Of a stretch of 62,611 nucleotides of DNA, positions 8,492-17,683 are shown piece by piece. The first letter of the stretch is position 1; each line of letters begins with the position of its first letter. Under the pieces are notes generated by a model. That model ran no database searches, was not told the DNA's origin, and saw only the letters and a list, made by a program, of their open reading frames with translations. Source of the stretch: an uncultured Alistipes sp. (lineage in GTDB: Bacteria; Bacteroidota; Bacteroidia; Bacteroidales; Rikenellaceae); assembly GCA_958449275.1 (NCBI GenBank), contig CAUDHE010000003.1, positions 1 through 62,611 on the forward strand, read 5' to 3'. Position numbers and translations under genes: made by a program.

Positions 8492-10438
8492 TTACGCCTC
8501 CTTTTTCGCCCGTAGGGTATGCCATATGAAATAGAGTATCAAAACCGCGTACATTACTAGGCTCAGCCACTCGGCGCCGTTCGATTCGGCCCATTCGGTC
8601 ATTTTCCAATCGCAATCGAGATACGCCAGCACTGCGCTGACCACACCCATCAGGGCGCCGCCTGCTATGAAACCCGAAGCAATGAGCGTACCGCGATCGA
8701 AACGCGCCTTGTTCAGCGAATCGTCCTTGCTGCGGTTCGAGACGAACCATGCTATGAGTCCGCCCACCACGAGAGGGGCGTTGAGATACATGGGAATGAA
8801 CATTCCCAGCGAAAACGCCAGTGCGGGAATGCCGATGGCCGTAAGAGTCAGGGCGAGTGCGGCTCCTATGAAATAGAGTATCCACGGAGTCTCGCCGCCC
8901 GTCATGAGGGGTTGTATCACGGCTGCCATGGCGTTGGCTTGCGGAGCTACGAGAGCATTCTCGCCCACGAAACCGTAGGAGTCGTTCAGCACGATCATCA
9001 CACCCGCCACGGTCGCGGCCGATACCGCCGTACCGAGGAATTTCCAAGTCTCCTGCTTGCGCGGAGTGGTGCCGAGCCAGTAGCCTATCTTCAGGTCGGT
9101 GACGAAACCTCCCGCCATCGATAGCGCTGTGCATACCACGCCGCCGATGATGAGCGCCGCGGTCATGCCTTCTGTGCCGCCGAGTCCTATGCTCGCCAGT
9201 ACGAGCGAGCTGAGAATGAGTGTCATGAGTGTCATGCCCGACACGGGGTTGGTTCCCACTATGGCTATGGCGTTGGCGGCTACGGTGGTGAACAGGAATG
9301 CTATGACGAATACGATGAGCAGAGCCACTACGCTCTGGAATCCGTCGCCGAGCAGTCCGAATCGGAAAAATACGAATGCCGCAACGAGGGCAGCGATGAG
9401 AACCGACAGGATGAGTTTCATCGGCAGATCGCGTTGCGTGCGCTCTGTCGCAGCGGCGGCGGCCGTCTTTTTGGGCGACAGTTCGCCCACGGCCAACGCG
9501 GCGGCCTGACGTATGATCTTCGATTGGCGAATAATGCCTATGAGTCCCGCCATAGCTATGCCGCCTATGCCTATCGGACGTCCGAATGCGGCGAAAATCT
9601 CCTCGGGCGAGAGTCCTGCGGCTTGGGGGGGGGCTACATAACCTATCAGCGGCACGATGAGGAACCATACGAGGCAAGATCCCGCGGTGATGATGACGGC
9701 GTATTTCAGACCTATTATGTAACCCAGACCCAGCACGGCTGCGCCCGTATTGAGCGAAAACATCACTTTGAACTTGTCGGCGCACATGCTGCCGAACGCG
9801 CAGATGCGGGTAGACACCACTTCGGTCCATGCACCGAAAGTGCCGACCATGAAGTCATAGAGTCCGCCCACGATGCCCGCTACGGCCAGCAGTTTGGCCT
9901 GATTGCCGTCGTTCTCGCCCGAAACGAGCACTTCGGTGGTAGCCGTCGCCTCGGGGAACGGGTATTTGCCGTGCATATCCTTGACGAAGTATTTGCGGAA
10001 CGGTATGAGCAGTACGATACCCAGAACGCCGCCGATCAACGACGAGAGGAATATTTGGAAGAACTGCACGTCGAGTTCCAGAATGTAGAGCGCGGGCAGG
10101 GTGAAGATCGCGCCCGCCACCACCACGCCCGAGCAGGCTCCGATGGATTGTATGATTACGTTCTGACCGAGCATGTCGCTCTTGCCGAGGGCGGCACCCA
10201 TGCCGACGGTGATTATCGCGATGGGTATGGCGGCTTCGAACACTTGGCCGACCTTGAGTCCGAGAAATGCGGCGGCAGCCGAGAACACCACGGCCATGAC
10301 TATACCCATCGTCACCGAATAGGGCGTCACCTCGGTAGGGACGGAATCGGCAGACATGAGGGGTTTGTATTCCTCGCCCGCCTTCAGTTCGCGGTAGGCG
10401 TTGTCGGGAATCGATACGTTGCGTTTGTTTGGTTCCAT
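8492..10438 (-). CDS. OPT family oligopeptide transporter
   Basis: A 648-residue integral membrane protein with roughly 14-16 hydrophobic segments. It matches the prokaryotic OPT family (proton-coupled uptake of peptides or metal-chelate compounds). The N-terminal TPYSVTMGIVMAVVFSAAAA, GGVLGIVLLIPFRKYFV and MTLMTLILSSLVLASIGLGG stretches are characteristic. The length is normal. A run of nine C residues on the coding strand (9625-9633) encodes the APPQ region and could slip. A TACTTTTG -7 box lies about 108 nt upstream, implying a long 5' leader. The exact substrate is not deducible. Confidence 0.88.
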   Translation of the reverse strand: MEPNKRNVSIPDNAYRELKAGEEYKPLMSADSVPTEVTPYSVTMGIVMAVVFSAAAAFLGLKVGQVFEAAIPIAIITVGMGAALGKSDMLGQNVIIQSIGACSGVVVAGAIFTLPALYILELDVQFFQIFLSSLIGGVLGIVLLIPFRKYFVKDMHGKYPFPEATATTEVLVSGENDGNQAKLLAVAGIVGGLYDFMVGTFGAWTEVVSTRICAFGSMCADKFKVMFSLNTGAAVLGLGYIIGLKYAVIITAGSCLVWFLIVPLIGYVAPPQAAGLSPEEIFAAFGRPIGIGGIAMAGLIGIIRQSKIIRQAAALAVGELSPKKTAAAAATERTQRDLPMKLILSVLIAALVAAFVFFRFGLLGDGFQSVVALLIVFVIAFLFTTVAANAIAIVGTNPVSGMTLMTLILSSLVLASIGLGGTEGMTAALIIGGVVCTALSMAGGFVTDLKIGYWLGTTPRKQETWKFLGTAVSAATVAGVMIVLNDSYGFVGENALVAPQANAMAAVIQPLMTGGETPWILYFIGAALALTLTAIGIPALAFSLGMFIPMYLNAPLVVGGLIAWFVSNRSKDDSLNKARFDRGTLIASGFIAGGALMGVVSAVLAYLDCDWKMTEWAESNGAEWLSLVMYAVLILYFIWHTLRAKKEA

Positions 10439-10545
10439 AGTATTTTAACAGTTTGTATTCGCTCGGGCCTGTTTTTCGGAAAAGGCATGTCGGGTGACAA
10501 GTCGGCGCGGATTAAAGCATGCGCCGCGGTTCCGAAAGCAACCTC

Positions 10546-10553
10546 CAAAAGTA
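10546..10553 (-). promoter_or_regulatory. -7 box for the OPT transporter gene
   Basis: TACTTTTG on the minus strand fits TAnnTTTG. It would give an untranslated leader of about 100 nt before the ATG at 10438. Apart from this box, repeat A3 and the manC terminator, nothing else is seen in the 354-nt gap 10439-10792. Confidence 0.45.
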
Positions 10554-10625
10554 ATGATTTTTTGCGAAAAGAAAAAGTCGGGGCGGGATATAGAGATGCT
10601 TACAATGGAAATATTCAGAGTATTT

Positions 10626-10717
10626 CGACATCGCGTGCGATGTCGGCAGTTCGCCGCCCCATTCGGCGGACTGCAGTCGCTTTACGCTTTTGCATTCCGT
10701 CGCCGACGGCGAACAGC
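10626..10717 (-). repeat. Interspersed repeat family A, copy A3
   Basis: A full copy downstream of manC, after its terminator. The outer hairpin is CGACATCG-CGTG-CGATGTCG, a paired change relative to the CGATATCG stem of copy A2. The inner stem is GCAGT-T-CGCCG with CGGCG-G-ACTGC. It ends GGCGAACAGC. Confidence 0.85.
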
Positions 10718-10736
10718 GGGTGCAGACAATAAAACA

Positions 10737-10768
10737 CGATTCCGAGGGAATTCAATCCTTCGGAATCG
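10737..10768 (-). terminator. Terminator of manC
   Basis: A stem CGATTCCGA(G)GG / CC(T)TCGGAATCG with an AATTCAAT loop. It lies 25 nt after the manC stop and is followed on the minus strand by TGTTTTATTGT. Confidence 0.75.
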
Positions 10769-10792
10769 CGTTTCTGTCGGGTCGGGGCCGTG

Positions 10793-11866
10793 TCAGATAT
10801 GCTTGTCGCCTTTGTCGAACTTCACGTCGTCGATATATTTCTTTATGCTCTGCTCCTCGCTTCGCGGGCAGATCATCAGCACGTCGTCGGTGTCGACCAC
10901 GATGTAGTCGTTCAATCCGTTGACAACCGCTATTTTACCCTCGGGAAGCGATATGATGGAGTTGCGCGTGTCGTAGGTGTAGCACCCGTCGTTCGACTTG
11001 GCGTTGGCGTAGCGGTCCTTGCGCGCGAGCTGGTAGACCGAACCCCACGTTCCCACGTCGCTCCAGCCGAAATTGCCGCAACGGACATATACGTTGTCGG
11101 CTTTCTCCATGATGCCGTAGTCGATCGAGATGGCCTTGCACTCCGAGAATACCCTTTCGATGGCCGCCGCTTCGCGTTCGGTGGTCAGATCGTCCATGAT
11201 CGACGAGAACAGCGCGTGGTATTCGGGCAGATGGCGGCCGAAGGCCTCGATGATGCTGCTGACCTTCCAGATGAAGATGCCCGAGTTCCACAGAAATTCG
11301 CCGCACTCGACGAACGTTTGCGCGAGTTCGAGGTTGGGTTTCTCGGTAAAGCACTTCACGCGGCTGAAGGCCTCGCCGTCCGACATCTGTATGTAGCCGT
11401 AGCCCGTATCGGGACGCGAGGGTTTGATACCCACGGTCATGAGAACGTCGTGCTTGCCCGCGAAATCGAGGCTTTCCTCGATTACGGAACGGAAATCGTT
11501 CTCGTCGAGTATGAGGTGGTCGGCGGGGGTGACTATCATCCGTGCATCGGGAGCCGTCTTGCGCAGAGTGTAGGCGGCGTAGGCTATGCAGGGGGCGGTA
11601 TTGCGGCCTATGGGCTCGCACAATACCTGATGTTCGGCCAGTTCGGGGATGTGTTCCAGTACCAGATCCTTGTAGTTGCGGTTGGTCACCACCAGGAAAT
11701 TCTCGGCGGGAACCGTGGCGGCGAAACGCTCGAACGTGTCACGTATGAACGACTTGCCCGTCCCGAGGATGTCGAGAAACTGTTTGGGCTTCGAGCGGCG
11801 GCTCTTGGGCCAGAAACGACTGCCTATTCCGCCCGCCATTATCACGCAATAAGTGTTGTCGGTCAT
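10793..11866 (-). CDS. manC: Mannose-1-phosphate guanylyltransferase
   Basis: A 357-residue nucleotidyltransferase making GDP-mannose from GTP and mannose-1-phosphate. The signature is VIMAGGIGSRFWPKSRRSKP at residues 8-27, with PKQFLDILG and TPADHLI following. The protein is the single-domain form, without a C-terminal isomerase domain; ManA is encoded separately at 2.8 kb. It is transcribed away from pssA, with a TATCTTTG -7 box in the shared 91-nt intergenic region. Confidence 0.93.
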   Translation of the reverse strand: MTDNTYCVIMAGGIGSRFWPKSRRSKPKQFLDILGTGKSFIRDTFERFAATVPAENFLVVTNRNYKDLVLEHIPELAEHQVLCEPIGRNTAPCIAYAAYTLRKTAPDARMIVTPADHLILDENDFRSVIEESLDFAGKHDVLMTVGIKPSRPDTGYGYIQMSDGEAFSRVKCFTEKPNLELAQTFVECGEFLWNSGIFIWKVSSIIEAFGRHLPEYHALFSSIMDDLTTEREAAAIERVFSECKAISIDYGIMEKADNVYVRCGNFGWSDVGTWGSVYQLARKDRYANAKSNDGCYTYDTRNSIISLPEGKIAVVNGLNDYIVVDTDDVLMICPRSEEQSIKKYIDDVKFDKGDKHI

Positions 11867-11898
11867 AATAGTAAATCAAATGAATCGTTAGTAATATA

Positions 11899-11926
11899 CA
11901 AAGATAGAAAATAATTAGTAACTTTG
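11899..11926. promoter_or_regulatory. Divergent manC / pssA promoter region
   Basis: Two TAnnTTTG boxes face away from each other: TATCTTTG on the minus strand (11899-11906, for manC) and TAACTTTG on the plus strand (11919-11926, for pssA). The -33 elements are not obvious. Confidence 0.5.
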
Positions 11927-11957
11927 CCGATCATTACGGTAAATCTTTGGTGCGAAA

Positions 11958-12674
11958 ATGAAGATAAGGTTTTTTACCATACCCAACCTGCTCACGCTGG
12001 GCAATCTGCTGTGCGGATCGTGCGCCGCGACAGTGTTGCTCGGTTCGGGCGATTTCACTACGGCATTTTGGCTGGTGACGGCCGCCGCGGTGTGCGATTT
12101 CTTGGACGGATTCGCCGCACGGTTGCTTCGGTGCGCGTCGCCCATAGGGGTGCAGTTGGATTCGCTGGCCGACATGGTGTCGTTCGGACTGGTGCCTGCG
12201 TTGGCATTGTTTTGCATGTACGACGGGGCTCCCCGAATTTTAGGTCTTTCGGACGCCGCGACCGATGCGGTGCAATATGTCACCTTAATAGTGGCGGCCT
12301 TTTCGGCTCTGCGTCTGGCTAAATTCAACATAGACGATTCGCAGCATACCGAGTTCTGCGGCTTGCCCACGCCGGCCAACGGATTGTTGTGCCTGTCGCT
12401 GGGCATGCTCGTGCAAGGAGGTTTTCTGATCCTGCCCGAGGCGGCGGTGATAGCGATCGCGGTGACGACGGCTTGCCTTCTGATTAGTCCCGTGAGAATG
12501 TTCGCTCTGAAAGTCAAGGGATTCGGATGGAAAGGCAACGAATTGCGATATTCGTTCATTGCGGTTGCGGCGGTGACGGCGGCGTTATTTACGCGATATG
12601 CGGTTCCCGTAATCATACTTCTTTATATAATAGTGTCGACGGTGCGTTGGGCCGCGAATTTGCGTAAAGCGTAA
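11958..12674 (+). CDS. pssA: CDP-diacylglycerol--serine O-phosphatidyltransferase
   Basis: A 238-residue membrane enzyme that makes phosphatidylserine, the precursor of phosphatidylethanolamine. The CDP-alcohol phosphotransferase motif is complete: DFLDGFAARLL followed by GVQLDSLADMVSFG (D-G-A-R...G...D...D). About six to eight membrane segments are predicted. It begins MKIRFFTIPNLLTLGNLLCG, typical of this family. The porin gene starts 29 nt downstream and may share the transcript. Confidence 0.93.
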   Translation: MKIRFFTIPNLLTLGNLLCGSCAATVLLGSGDFTTAFWLVTAAAVCDFLDGFAARLLRCASPIGVQLDSLADMVSFGLVPALALFCMYDGAPRILGLSDAATDAVQYVTLIVAAFSALRLAKFNIDDSQHTEFCGLPTPANGLLCLSLGMLVQGGFLILPEAAVIAIAVTTACLLISPVRMFALKVKGFGWKGNELRYSFIAVAAVTAALFTRYAVPVIILLYIIVSTVRWAANLRKA

Positions 12675-12703
12675 GAAAGGCTTCGCGGAAAACGGAAAAT
12701 CGG

Positions 12704-14842
12704 ATGAGATCAGTATCGGCAGCCATATCGGTGTTTGTTTTGGCGGTGGCGGTGTTTGCGGCTTCGCCTCGCGCGGCGTATGCGCAGATCGACGCTGCGG
12801 CGTTGGCCCGTGCGCAGCGCAACGGCCAGAACGTGGCTCTCGGCGGCAGCAATCCTTACGAGAACACTGTGGACGGAGAGCCCGAGGAGGCATCGGATTC
12901 GACCAAGACGCGCCGCATGCGCAAACCTTTGGAGTCGTATTATTTCAGCGATTCCGTTCGTGCGCTGCCCAATTTCATGTGGACCGTGGACCGCGACATG
13001 AACGACGTGAAGATCGAGCCGCTCGATACGCTTCTTCGCGACTGGCGTATCGATTACCCCTATTACCGCAAGGGAGTGGGCGATATGACGCTCGGCGGGC
13101 TGGGACAGTCGACTTTGCCGTTCAACTATTTCGACCGATCGAAAAGCCCCGATTTCACCTTCTCGCAATCGTACGACGCATACACCTATAGGATGGATAA
13201 TGTGCCGTTCTACAATTCCAAAACGCCGTATCTCAACGTAACTTATTTGGAGTCGGGACAGAAACGCTACCGCGAGGAGCATTTCGAGATAACCACCGCG
13301 CACAACATTTCGCCGACGACGGGGTTCAATGTCAGCTACAAGGCGCGCGGAACCAAAGGTTTGTATGATCGGCAGCGCACCACGAACCATAATTTGGCCG
13401 TGGCGTTCTCGCATACGGGCAAACGTTATTCGTTGCATGCCGCATACATAAACAATCGCATAACGCAGCGCGAGAACGGCGGTGTGGTGGGTGTATGGGC
13501 CGTAGCCGACACCACCTACGAGCATCCGTCGGGAGTGCCCATGAAACTGGCTTCGGCCGAGGCCGAAAATTCGTATCGCAACAATTCGCTGTTCGTCAAG
13601 CAGGCGCTGGCCATACCGTTGCAGGCTGTCACCGATTACGATTTTTCGTTGGCCGATCTTTCGGCGGTATATGTTGGTCACATTTTTGAATACAACACGT
13701 GGAGCAAACTCTACACCGACAAATATGCCGAGTATGTCGACGAACGCGGTTCGCGCAATGCGGAGGGCGAGTTCGTCCCCACCACCGAGGTGTATTACAA
13801 AGATTGGTATATCTCGCCCGAGCGATCGTGCGATTCTATACGCGAAAGGGTAGTGTCGAACCGATTTTTCGTCGAGGCGCAGCCATGGGACCGCAATGGA
13901 GCCGTGGGGCGTCTGGGCGGAGGGGTCGGAATAGACATGTATGCCTACTCGCAGTTCGCGCTGCCCGATTATACGGACGGCAAATACGCCGTCGACAAGC
14001 GCACGGTGTGGTATGCTTACGGCTCGATAAGCGGTAAGCTCAAGAAATTCGCCGACTGGGGAGCCGATTTTCGGTTCTACCCGTCGGGCTACAGGAGCGG
14101 AGATTTGTCGATAAACGCCCATGCGGCGCTTACCGCCAAGTTCCGAGGTCATCCGGTTATCCTTTCGGGCCGATTCTCGCAGACGCGACTTTCGGCCGGC
14201 TATTGGCAGGAGAACCTATTCTCGAACCATTATGTGTGGTTCAACTCCTTCGACAAGGAGAATGAAACTCGTTTCGAAGTATCGTTGCGGATTCCCGATC
14301 GGAATCTGGAGCTGGGACTGTGGCAGGGCATGGTGTCGGGCAAAGTATATTACGGTCCCGATGTCTTCGTCGCTCAGGAGGGCGGTACGGTAAGTCTGAC
14401 GAGTTTGTATGCTCGCAAGGATTTCCGCCTCGGCGGATTCCATTTCGACCACAGGGTATTGTTGCAGTGGAGCACCAATCAGGAAGTCGTTCCCGTTCCG
14501 ACGTGCAGTGCATATCTATCTTATTTCTACGAATTTTGGGTGGAAAAAAAGCAGGTATTGCGCATGCAGATCGGTTTGGACGGACGCTACAACACGAGTT
14601 ATTACGCACCGTCGTATAATCCGGCGCTTGCGGCGTTCTACAACCAGCGCGAAGTGCAAGTGGGGAATTATCCCTACATCGACGCTTTCGTGACGGCCAA
14701 GTGGAAAAGAATGCGCATTTTCTTGAAATATCAGCATGTGAATATGGGGCTGTTCGGCAACGGTCGCTACTTCACGATTGCGGGATATCCCCTCAATCCG
14801 CGTATGTTCAAGATCGGCCTTTCGTGGGGATTCTATGATTAA
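12704..14842 (+). CDS. Putative outer membrane porin (Porin_10 family)
   Basis: A 712-residue protein with a signal peptide (about 1-28, ending AYAQ). A linker rich in acidic and basic residues follows, then a long series of amphipathic strands ending in an aromatic C-terminus (SWGFYD), as in outer membrane beta-barrels. The DTLLRDWRIDYPYYRKG region, GGLGQSTLPFNYFDR and the overall length fit the Bacteroidetes putative porin family. It is presumed to form an outer membrane channel of unknown specificity. It sits between pssA and a lytic transglycosylase gene, so all three concern the envelope. A seven-A run occurs at about 14525. Confidence 0.75.
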   Translation: MRSVSAAISVFVLAVAVFAASPRAAYAQIDAAALARAQRNGQNVALGGSNPYENTVDGEPEEASDSTKTRRMRKPLESYYFSDSVRALPNFMWTVDRDMNDVKIEPLDTLLRDWRIDYPYYRKGVGDMTLGGLGQSTLPFNYFDRSKSPDFTFSQSYDAYTYRMDNVPFYNSKTPYLNVTYLESGQKRYREEHFEITTAHNISPTTGFNVSYKARGTKGLYDRQRTTNHNLAVAFSHTGKRYSLHAAYINNRITQRENGGVVGVWAVADTTYEHPSGVPMKLASAEAENSYRNNSLFVKQALAIPLQAVTDYDFSLADLSAVYVGHIFEYNTWSKLYTDKYAEYVDERGSRNAEGEFVPTTEVYYKDWYISPERSCDSIRERVVSNRFFVEAQPWDRNGAVGRLGGGVGIDMYAYSQFALPDYTDGKYAVDKRTVWYAYGSISGKLKKFADWGADFRFYPSGYRSGDLSINAHAALTAKFRGHPVILSGRFSQTRLSAGYWQENLFSNHYVWFNSFDKENETRFEVSLRIPDRNLELGLWQGMVSGKVYYGPDVFVAQEGGTVSLTSLYARKDFRLGGFHFDHRVLLQWSTNQEVVPVPTCSAYLSYFYEFWVEKKQVLRMQIGLDGRYNTSYYAPSYNPALAAFYNQREVQVGNYPYIDAFVTAKWKRMRIFLKYQHVNMGLFGNGRYFTIAGYPLNPRMFKIGLSWGFYD

Positions 14843-14886
14843 CGTGCTGTATTGCGCGGTATGAGCTGCCCGCAAAAAAAGCCAAT

Positions 14887-15591
14887 ATGTCAAAACAGAC
14901 AGTTTTATTTTCGATCGTTCTTATCGTATTTACACTTTTCGGATCGTGCGTGTTCAGCGACGATGTCGCGCGCAGCGCCTCGCGAGGCGAGATCCGACAA
15001 TTCGCCGCAGGAGCGGCGATCGACCCCTCGATGACGGAGAGACGCGTCATATCGGCTTACGATGCCATGATGCGTCGCATAGCACGGGAGGAGGGATTGG
15101 ACTGGCTGCTGATGAGCGCCATCGCTTACAATGAATCGCGTTTCGAATCGGATCTGATATCGAATCGCGGTGCGATAGGGCTGATGCAGGTAATGCCCCG
15201 CGTGGGAAAGCAGTTCAATGTCGAAAAGGAACATCTGACCGATCCCGAGACCAACATACGTTTGGCGGGACGGATTCTGAAAAAGATCGATTCGACGTTG
15301 AAATTGGGAGCAGCGGCTTCGGAAGACGATCGTATGAGTATTATTCTCGCCTGCTACAACAGCGGCATAGGACATGTTTCCGATGCGCGGCGTTTGGCGA
15401 GAAACAACGGAGAGGATCCCAATTCGTGGGAGGTCGTGGTGCGTTATCTGCACATGAAGGCCGATCCCGAAATATATGAGAGCGAATTGGTCCGTTGCGG
15501 CAAATTTACGGGAAGCCGCCGCACGGAGGCCTATGTGAGAGAGGTGATGAAACGTTACGACACCTATCGCGAAATGACGGCGAAAAGATAG
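14887..15591 (+). CDS. Lytic transglycosylase (SLT domain) lipoprotein
   Basis: A 234-residue protein beginning with a lipoprotein signal peptide (lipobox around LFGSC, Cys about 21). The SLT domain carries the catalytic Glu in IAYNESRFESD (about 79), GAIGLMQVMPRVGKQF and ACYNSGIGHV, so it should cleave peptidoglycan to 1,6-anhydromuropeptides in the periplasm. It resembles the catalytic domain of MltF-type enzymes but lacks the N-terminal solute-binding domain. It follows the porin gene by 44 nt. A strong terminator follows. Confidence 0.88.
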   Translation: MSKQTVLFSIVLIVFTLFGSCVFSDDVARSASRGEIRQFAAGAAIDPSMTERRVISAYDAMMRRIAREEGLDWLLMSAIAYNESRFESDLISNRGAIGLMQVMPRVGKQFNVEKEHLTDPETNIRLAGRILKKIDSTLKLGAAASEDDRMSIILACYNSGIGHVSDARRLARNNGEDPNSWEVVVRYLHMKADPEIYESELVRCGKFTGSRRTEAYVREVMKRYDTYREMTAKR

Positions 15592-15619
15592 GCATGTCTC
15601 CCGTTGACAATAGAAACGG

Positions 15620-15655
15620 ATCGGAGCGACCATTCGACGGCCGCTCCGATTTTTT
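15620..15655 (+). terminator. Terminator after the transglycosylase gene
   Basis: A stem ATCGGAGCG / CGCTCCGAT plus an inner ACC/GGC-like extension, followed by TTTTT. It lies between convergent genes. The reverse side has no strong T run. Confidence 0.85.
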
Positions 15656-15675
15656 ATGCCTGTTGTGCGCAAGAA

Positions 15676-17502
15676 TTATTTTCCGGCGTCGAGCGAGTAG
15701 ATGTCGAGATTGCTGATGCGGGCTTTGCCGTCGGCCGCGACGGTGAGCAGGGTGTAGGGCGCCGTCGGGAATACGAGATTGGTCATGGCGAAACGGCCCT
15801 CGCCCTCGAATGCCTCTATCGAGCAGCGGTCGATGTAGAGGCGCAGCGAACATCGCTTGCCGTCGCTCGGAACGGGCGATGACGTGACGGCGGGAAAGTG
15901 CGTGCTGAAATCGGTAAGTCCGCTTGCGGTGCGATCCATCGAGAACGTCTTGTCGATCGCATCGTATGTCATGACGACCTTTTCGCCCTTGTCGTTCGAC
16001 AGCGTGATATCCGCTTTTCGGGCGGTTTCGAGATCTATCGTGATGTCTATCTCGCAAATGCCGTCGTTTGCCGTGGGCAGCGGATACGAGGCGAAATGTC
16101 TGCCGATGGACGAAGTGGGGTGATAACTCTTCTTGGCGCCGCGCAGACGGTCGATCTCGGGGGCGGGCGTGACGCCCAGACGCAGTTTGCCGTCGGGCGC
16201 ACGGAAAAGATCGAGATCGCGGGGCAGTGTGTTGGCGCTGCGGAATCGGAGCGTAGGGACTTCGTTGGCATACTCCCAGTTGCTCATCCACGCTATGGCC
16301 GTATGACGGCCGTCGGGCGCATTGCTCCATGTGACGGCAGCGTAGTGATCCTTGCCGTAGTCCATCCAGAACGACTCCTCGGCGGAGGTGTCGCAAGTGA
16401 ATCGGCGGCCGTCGAAATCGCCTACGAAATATTGCGTCGCGCTGCCTCCGTTGGGACCGCCCGGGTTGATGTTGCTGATGAGTACCCATTTCGTCTCATC
16501 CGTTCCGCGAACGGGCAGCTTCACCAGATCGGGACACTCCCATATGCCGCCCTGACCGCCGTAACCTTTTCCGAACGAACTCTCGAAAGTCCAATTCTTC
16601 AGGTCGTCGGACGAATATATGAGCATTTCGTATTCGAGCGGACTCGCCAGAATCATGTTCCATTTTCCCGTTTCGTCGTTCCGGAACATGTTCGGGTCGC
16701 GCGCCTCGCGTTGCGTGGTTATGATGGGATTGGCGCCGTATGTTTCGAATGTCTGCCCGTTGTCGGTGCTGTGGGCCAGACTCTGAGTCTGGGCTACGCC
16801 TGCCGACGTGTAGATGGCTATCACGGCGTCGTTGCCCAAACCCGCCGTATTGTCGCGATCGACCACCGCGCTGCCGCTGAATATGGTGCCGAGACCGTCG
16901 GGTTCAATGGCGTTCGGCTGCTGAGTCCAGTGTACGAGATCGGTGCTCGACGAGTGGCCCCACGTCATGTTCTGCCACTTCGAACCGTAGGGATTGTATT
17001 GGAAATAGCGGTGCCATACACCATCCTTGAAAAACATTCCGTTGGGATCGTTCATCCACCCGTACGACGGTGCGTGATGATAGAGCGGTCGATATTTTTC
17101 ATTGTCGGCCGTTTCGAACGTATCGCTCTGTCTCAGCTCTTTCCAGCATACGTATTCCGACACTTCGCGGGATTCGGCACGGTCGGCGGGCGTGACGATG
17201 TTGAACATTATGTCGCCGCGCGACGCGTAGGGCGCAAGGTCGAAAGGCACGGTATAATCGATCCTGTTGCATGCGAGGCGGGCATAAAAAGTACGTTCCG
17301 TCTTGCCGTCGACGAGCAATTCGATTTTGGCATCGGGCATGGACTCCTCTATGGGGAGAAGCACGTAGCGCGACGGCTGCTCGATACGCACCAGCGTGTT
17401 GTCGTTGTAGGTGTGGATGATTTTTACGGGATTCGCAGCCTCGGCGACAGGTGTGAGGCAGAGCGTTGCCGCGAGCAACGCCAATTCGATTATGGGTTTC
17501 AT
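15676..17502 (-). CDS. Glycoside hydrolase family 32 (levanase/inulinase type), DUF4980 N-terminus
   Basis: A 608-residue secreted fructan hydrolase. A signal peptide (to VAEA) is followed by an N-terminal beta domain of about 115 residues of the DUF4980 type. Then comes the five-bladed GH32 propeller with nucleophile Asp in WMNDPNGMF, stabilising Asp in REARDPNMF and acid/base Glu in WECPDL. A C-terminal beta-sandwich of GH32 type ends with INFSNLDIYSL-like RISNLDIYSLDAG. It should release fructose from levan, inulin or sucrose. No SusC/SusD or fructokinase gene adjoins it, so it is not in a complete fructan locus here. A good promoter lies upstream. Confidence 0.9.
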   Translation of the reverse strand: MKPIIELALLAATLCLTPVAEAANPVKIIHTYNDNTLVRIEQPSRYVLLPIEESMPDAKIELLVDGKTERTFYARLACNRIDYTVPFDLAPYASRGDIMFNIVTPADRAESREVSEYVCWKELRQSDTFETADNEKYRPLYHHAPSYGWMNDPNGMFFKDGVWHRYFQYNPYGSKWQNMTWGHSSSTDLVHWTQQPNAIEPDGLGTIFSGSAVVDRDNTAGLGNDAVIAIYTSAGVAQTQSLAHSTDNGQTFETYGANPIITTQREARDPNMFRNDETGKWNMILASPLEYEMLIYSSDDLKNWTFESSFGKGYGGQGGIWECPDLVKLPVRGTDETKWVLISNINPGGPNGGSATQYFVGDFDGRRFTCDTSAEESFWMDYGKDHYAAVTWSNAPDGRHTAIAWMSNWEYANEVPTLRFRSANTLPRDLDLFRAPDGKLRLGVTPAPEIDRLRGAKKSYHPTSSIGRHFASYPLPTANDGICEIDITIDLETARKADITLSNDKGEKVVMTYDAIDKTFSMDRTASGLTDFSTHFPAVTSSPVPSDGKRCSLRLYIDRCSIEAFEGEGRFAMTNLVFPTAPYTLLTVAADGKARISNLDIYSLDAGK

Positions 17503-17530
17503 AATGTTTCGAGGTTGGTTAAATCATTGT

Positions 17531-17561
17531 CAAAGTTAGGTATAGGTTTTTGATTTCACAA
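17531..17561 (-). promoter_or_regulatory. Promoter of the GH32 gene
   Basis: On the minus strand TTG (17559-17561), 20 nt, then TAACTTTG (17531-17538), the spacing expected of Bacteroidetes housekeeping promoters. It lies 29 nt before the ATG. Confidence 0.65.
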
Positions 17562-17650
17562 CAATCTCGGGCGTATTTTTTGATGCTGTCGTCATTTGTT
17601 TGCCGACGGAATGATACGTAGCGCGGTTCCGAGAAGTCGTAAGATACAAT

Positions 17651-17677
17651 CGAGCCGACCTTGTGAGGGTCGGCTCG
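17651..17677 (-). terminator. Terminator of the acyl-CoA ligase gene
   Basis: A perfect 10-bp stem CGAGCCGACC / GGTCGGCTCG with a 7-nt loop, 7 nt after the stop. The following minus-strand sequence is ATTGTATCTT, only a weak T tract. Confidence 0.7.
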
Positions 17678-17683
17678 GCGATA

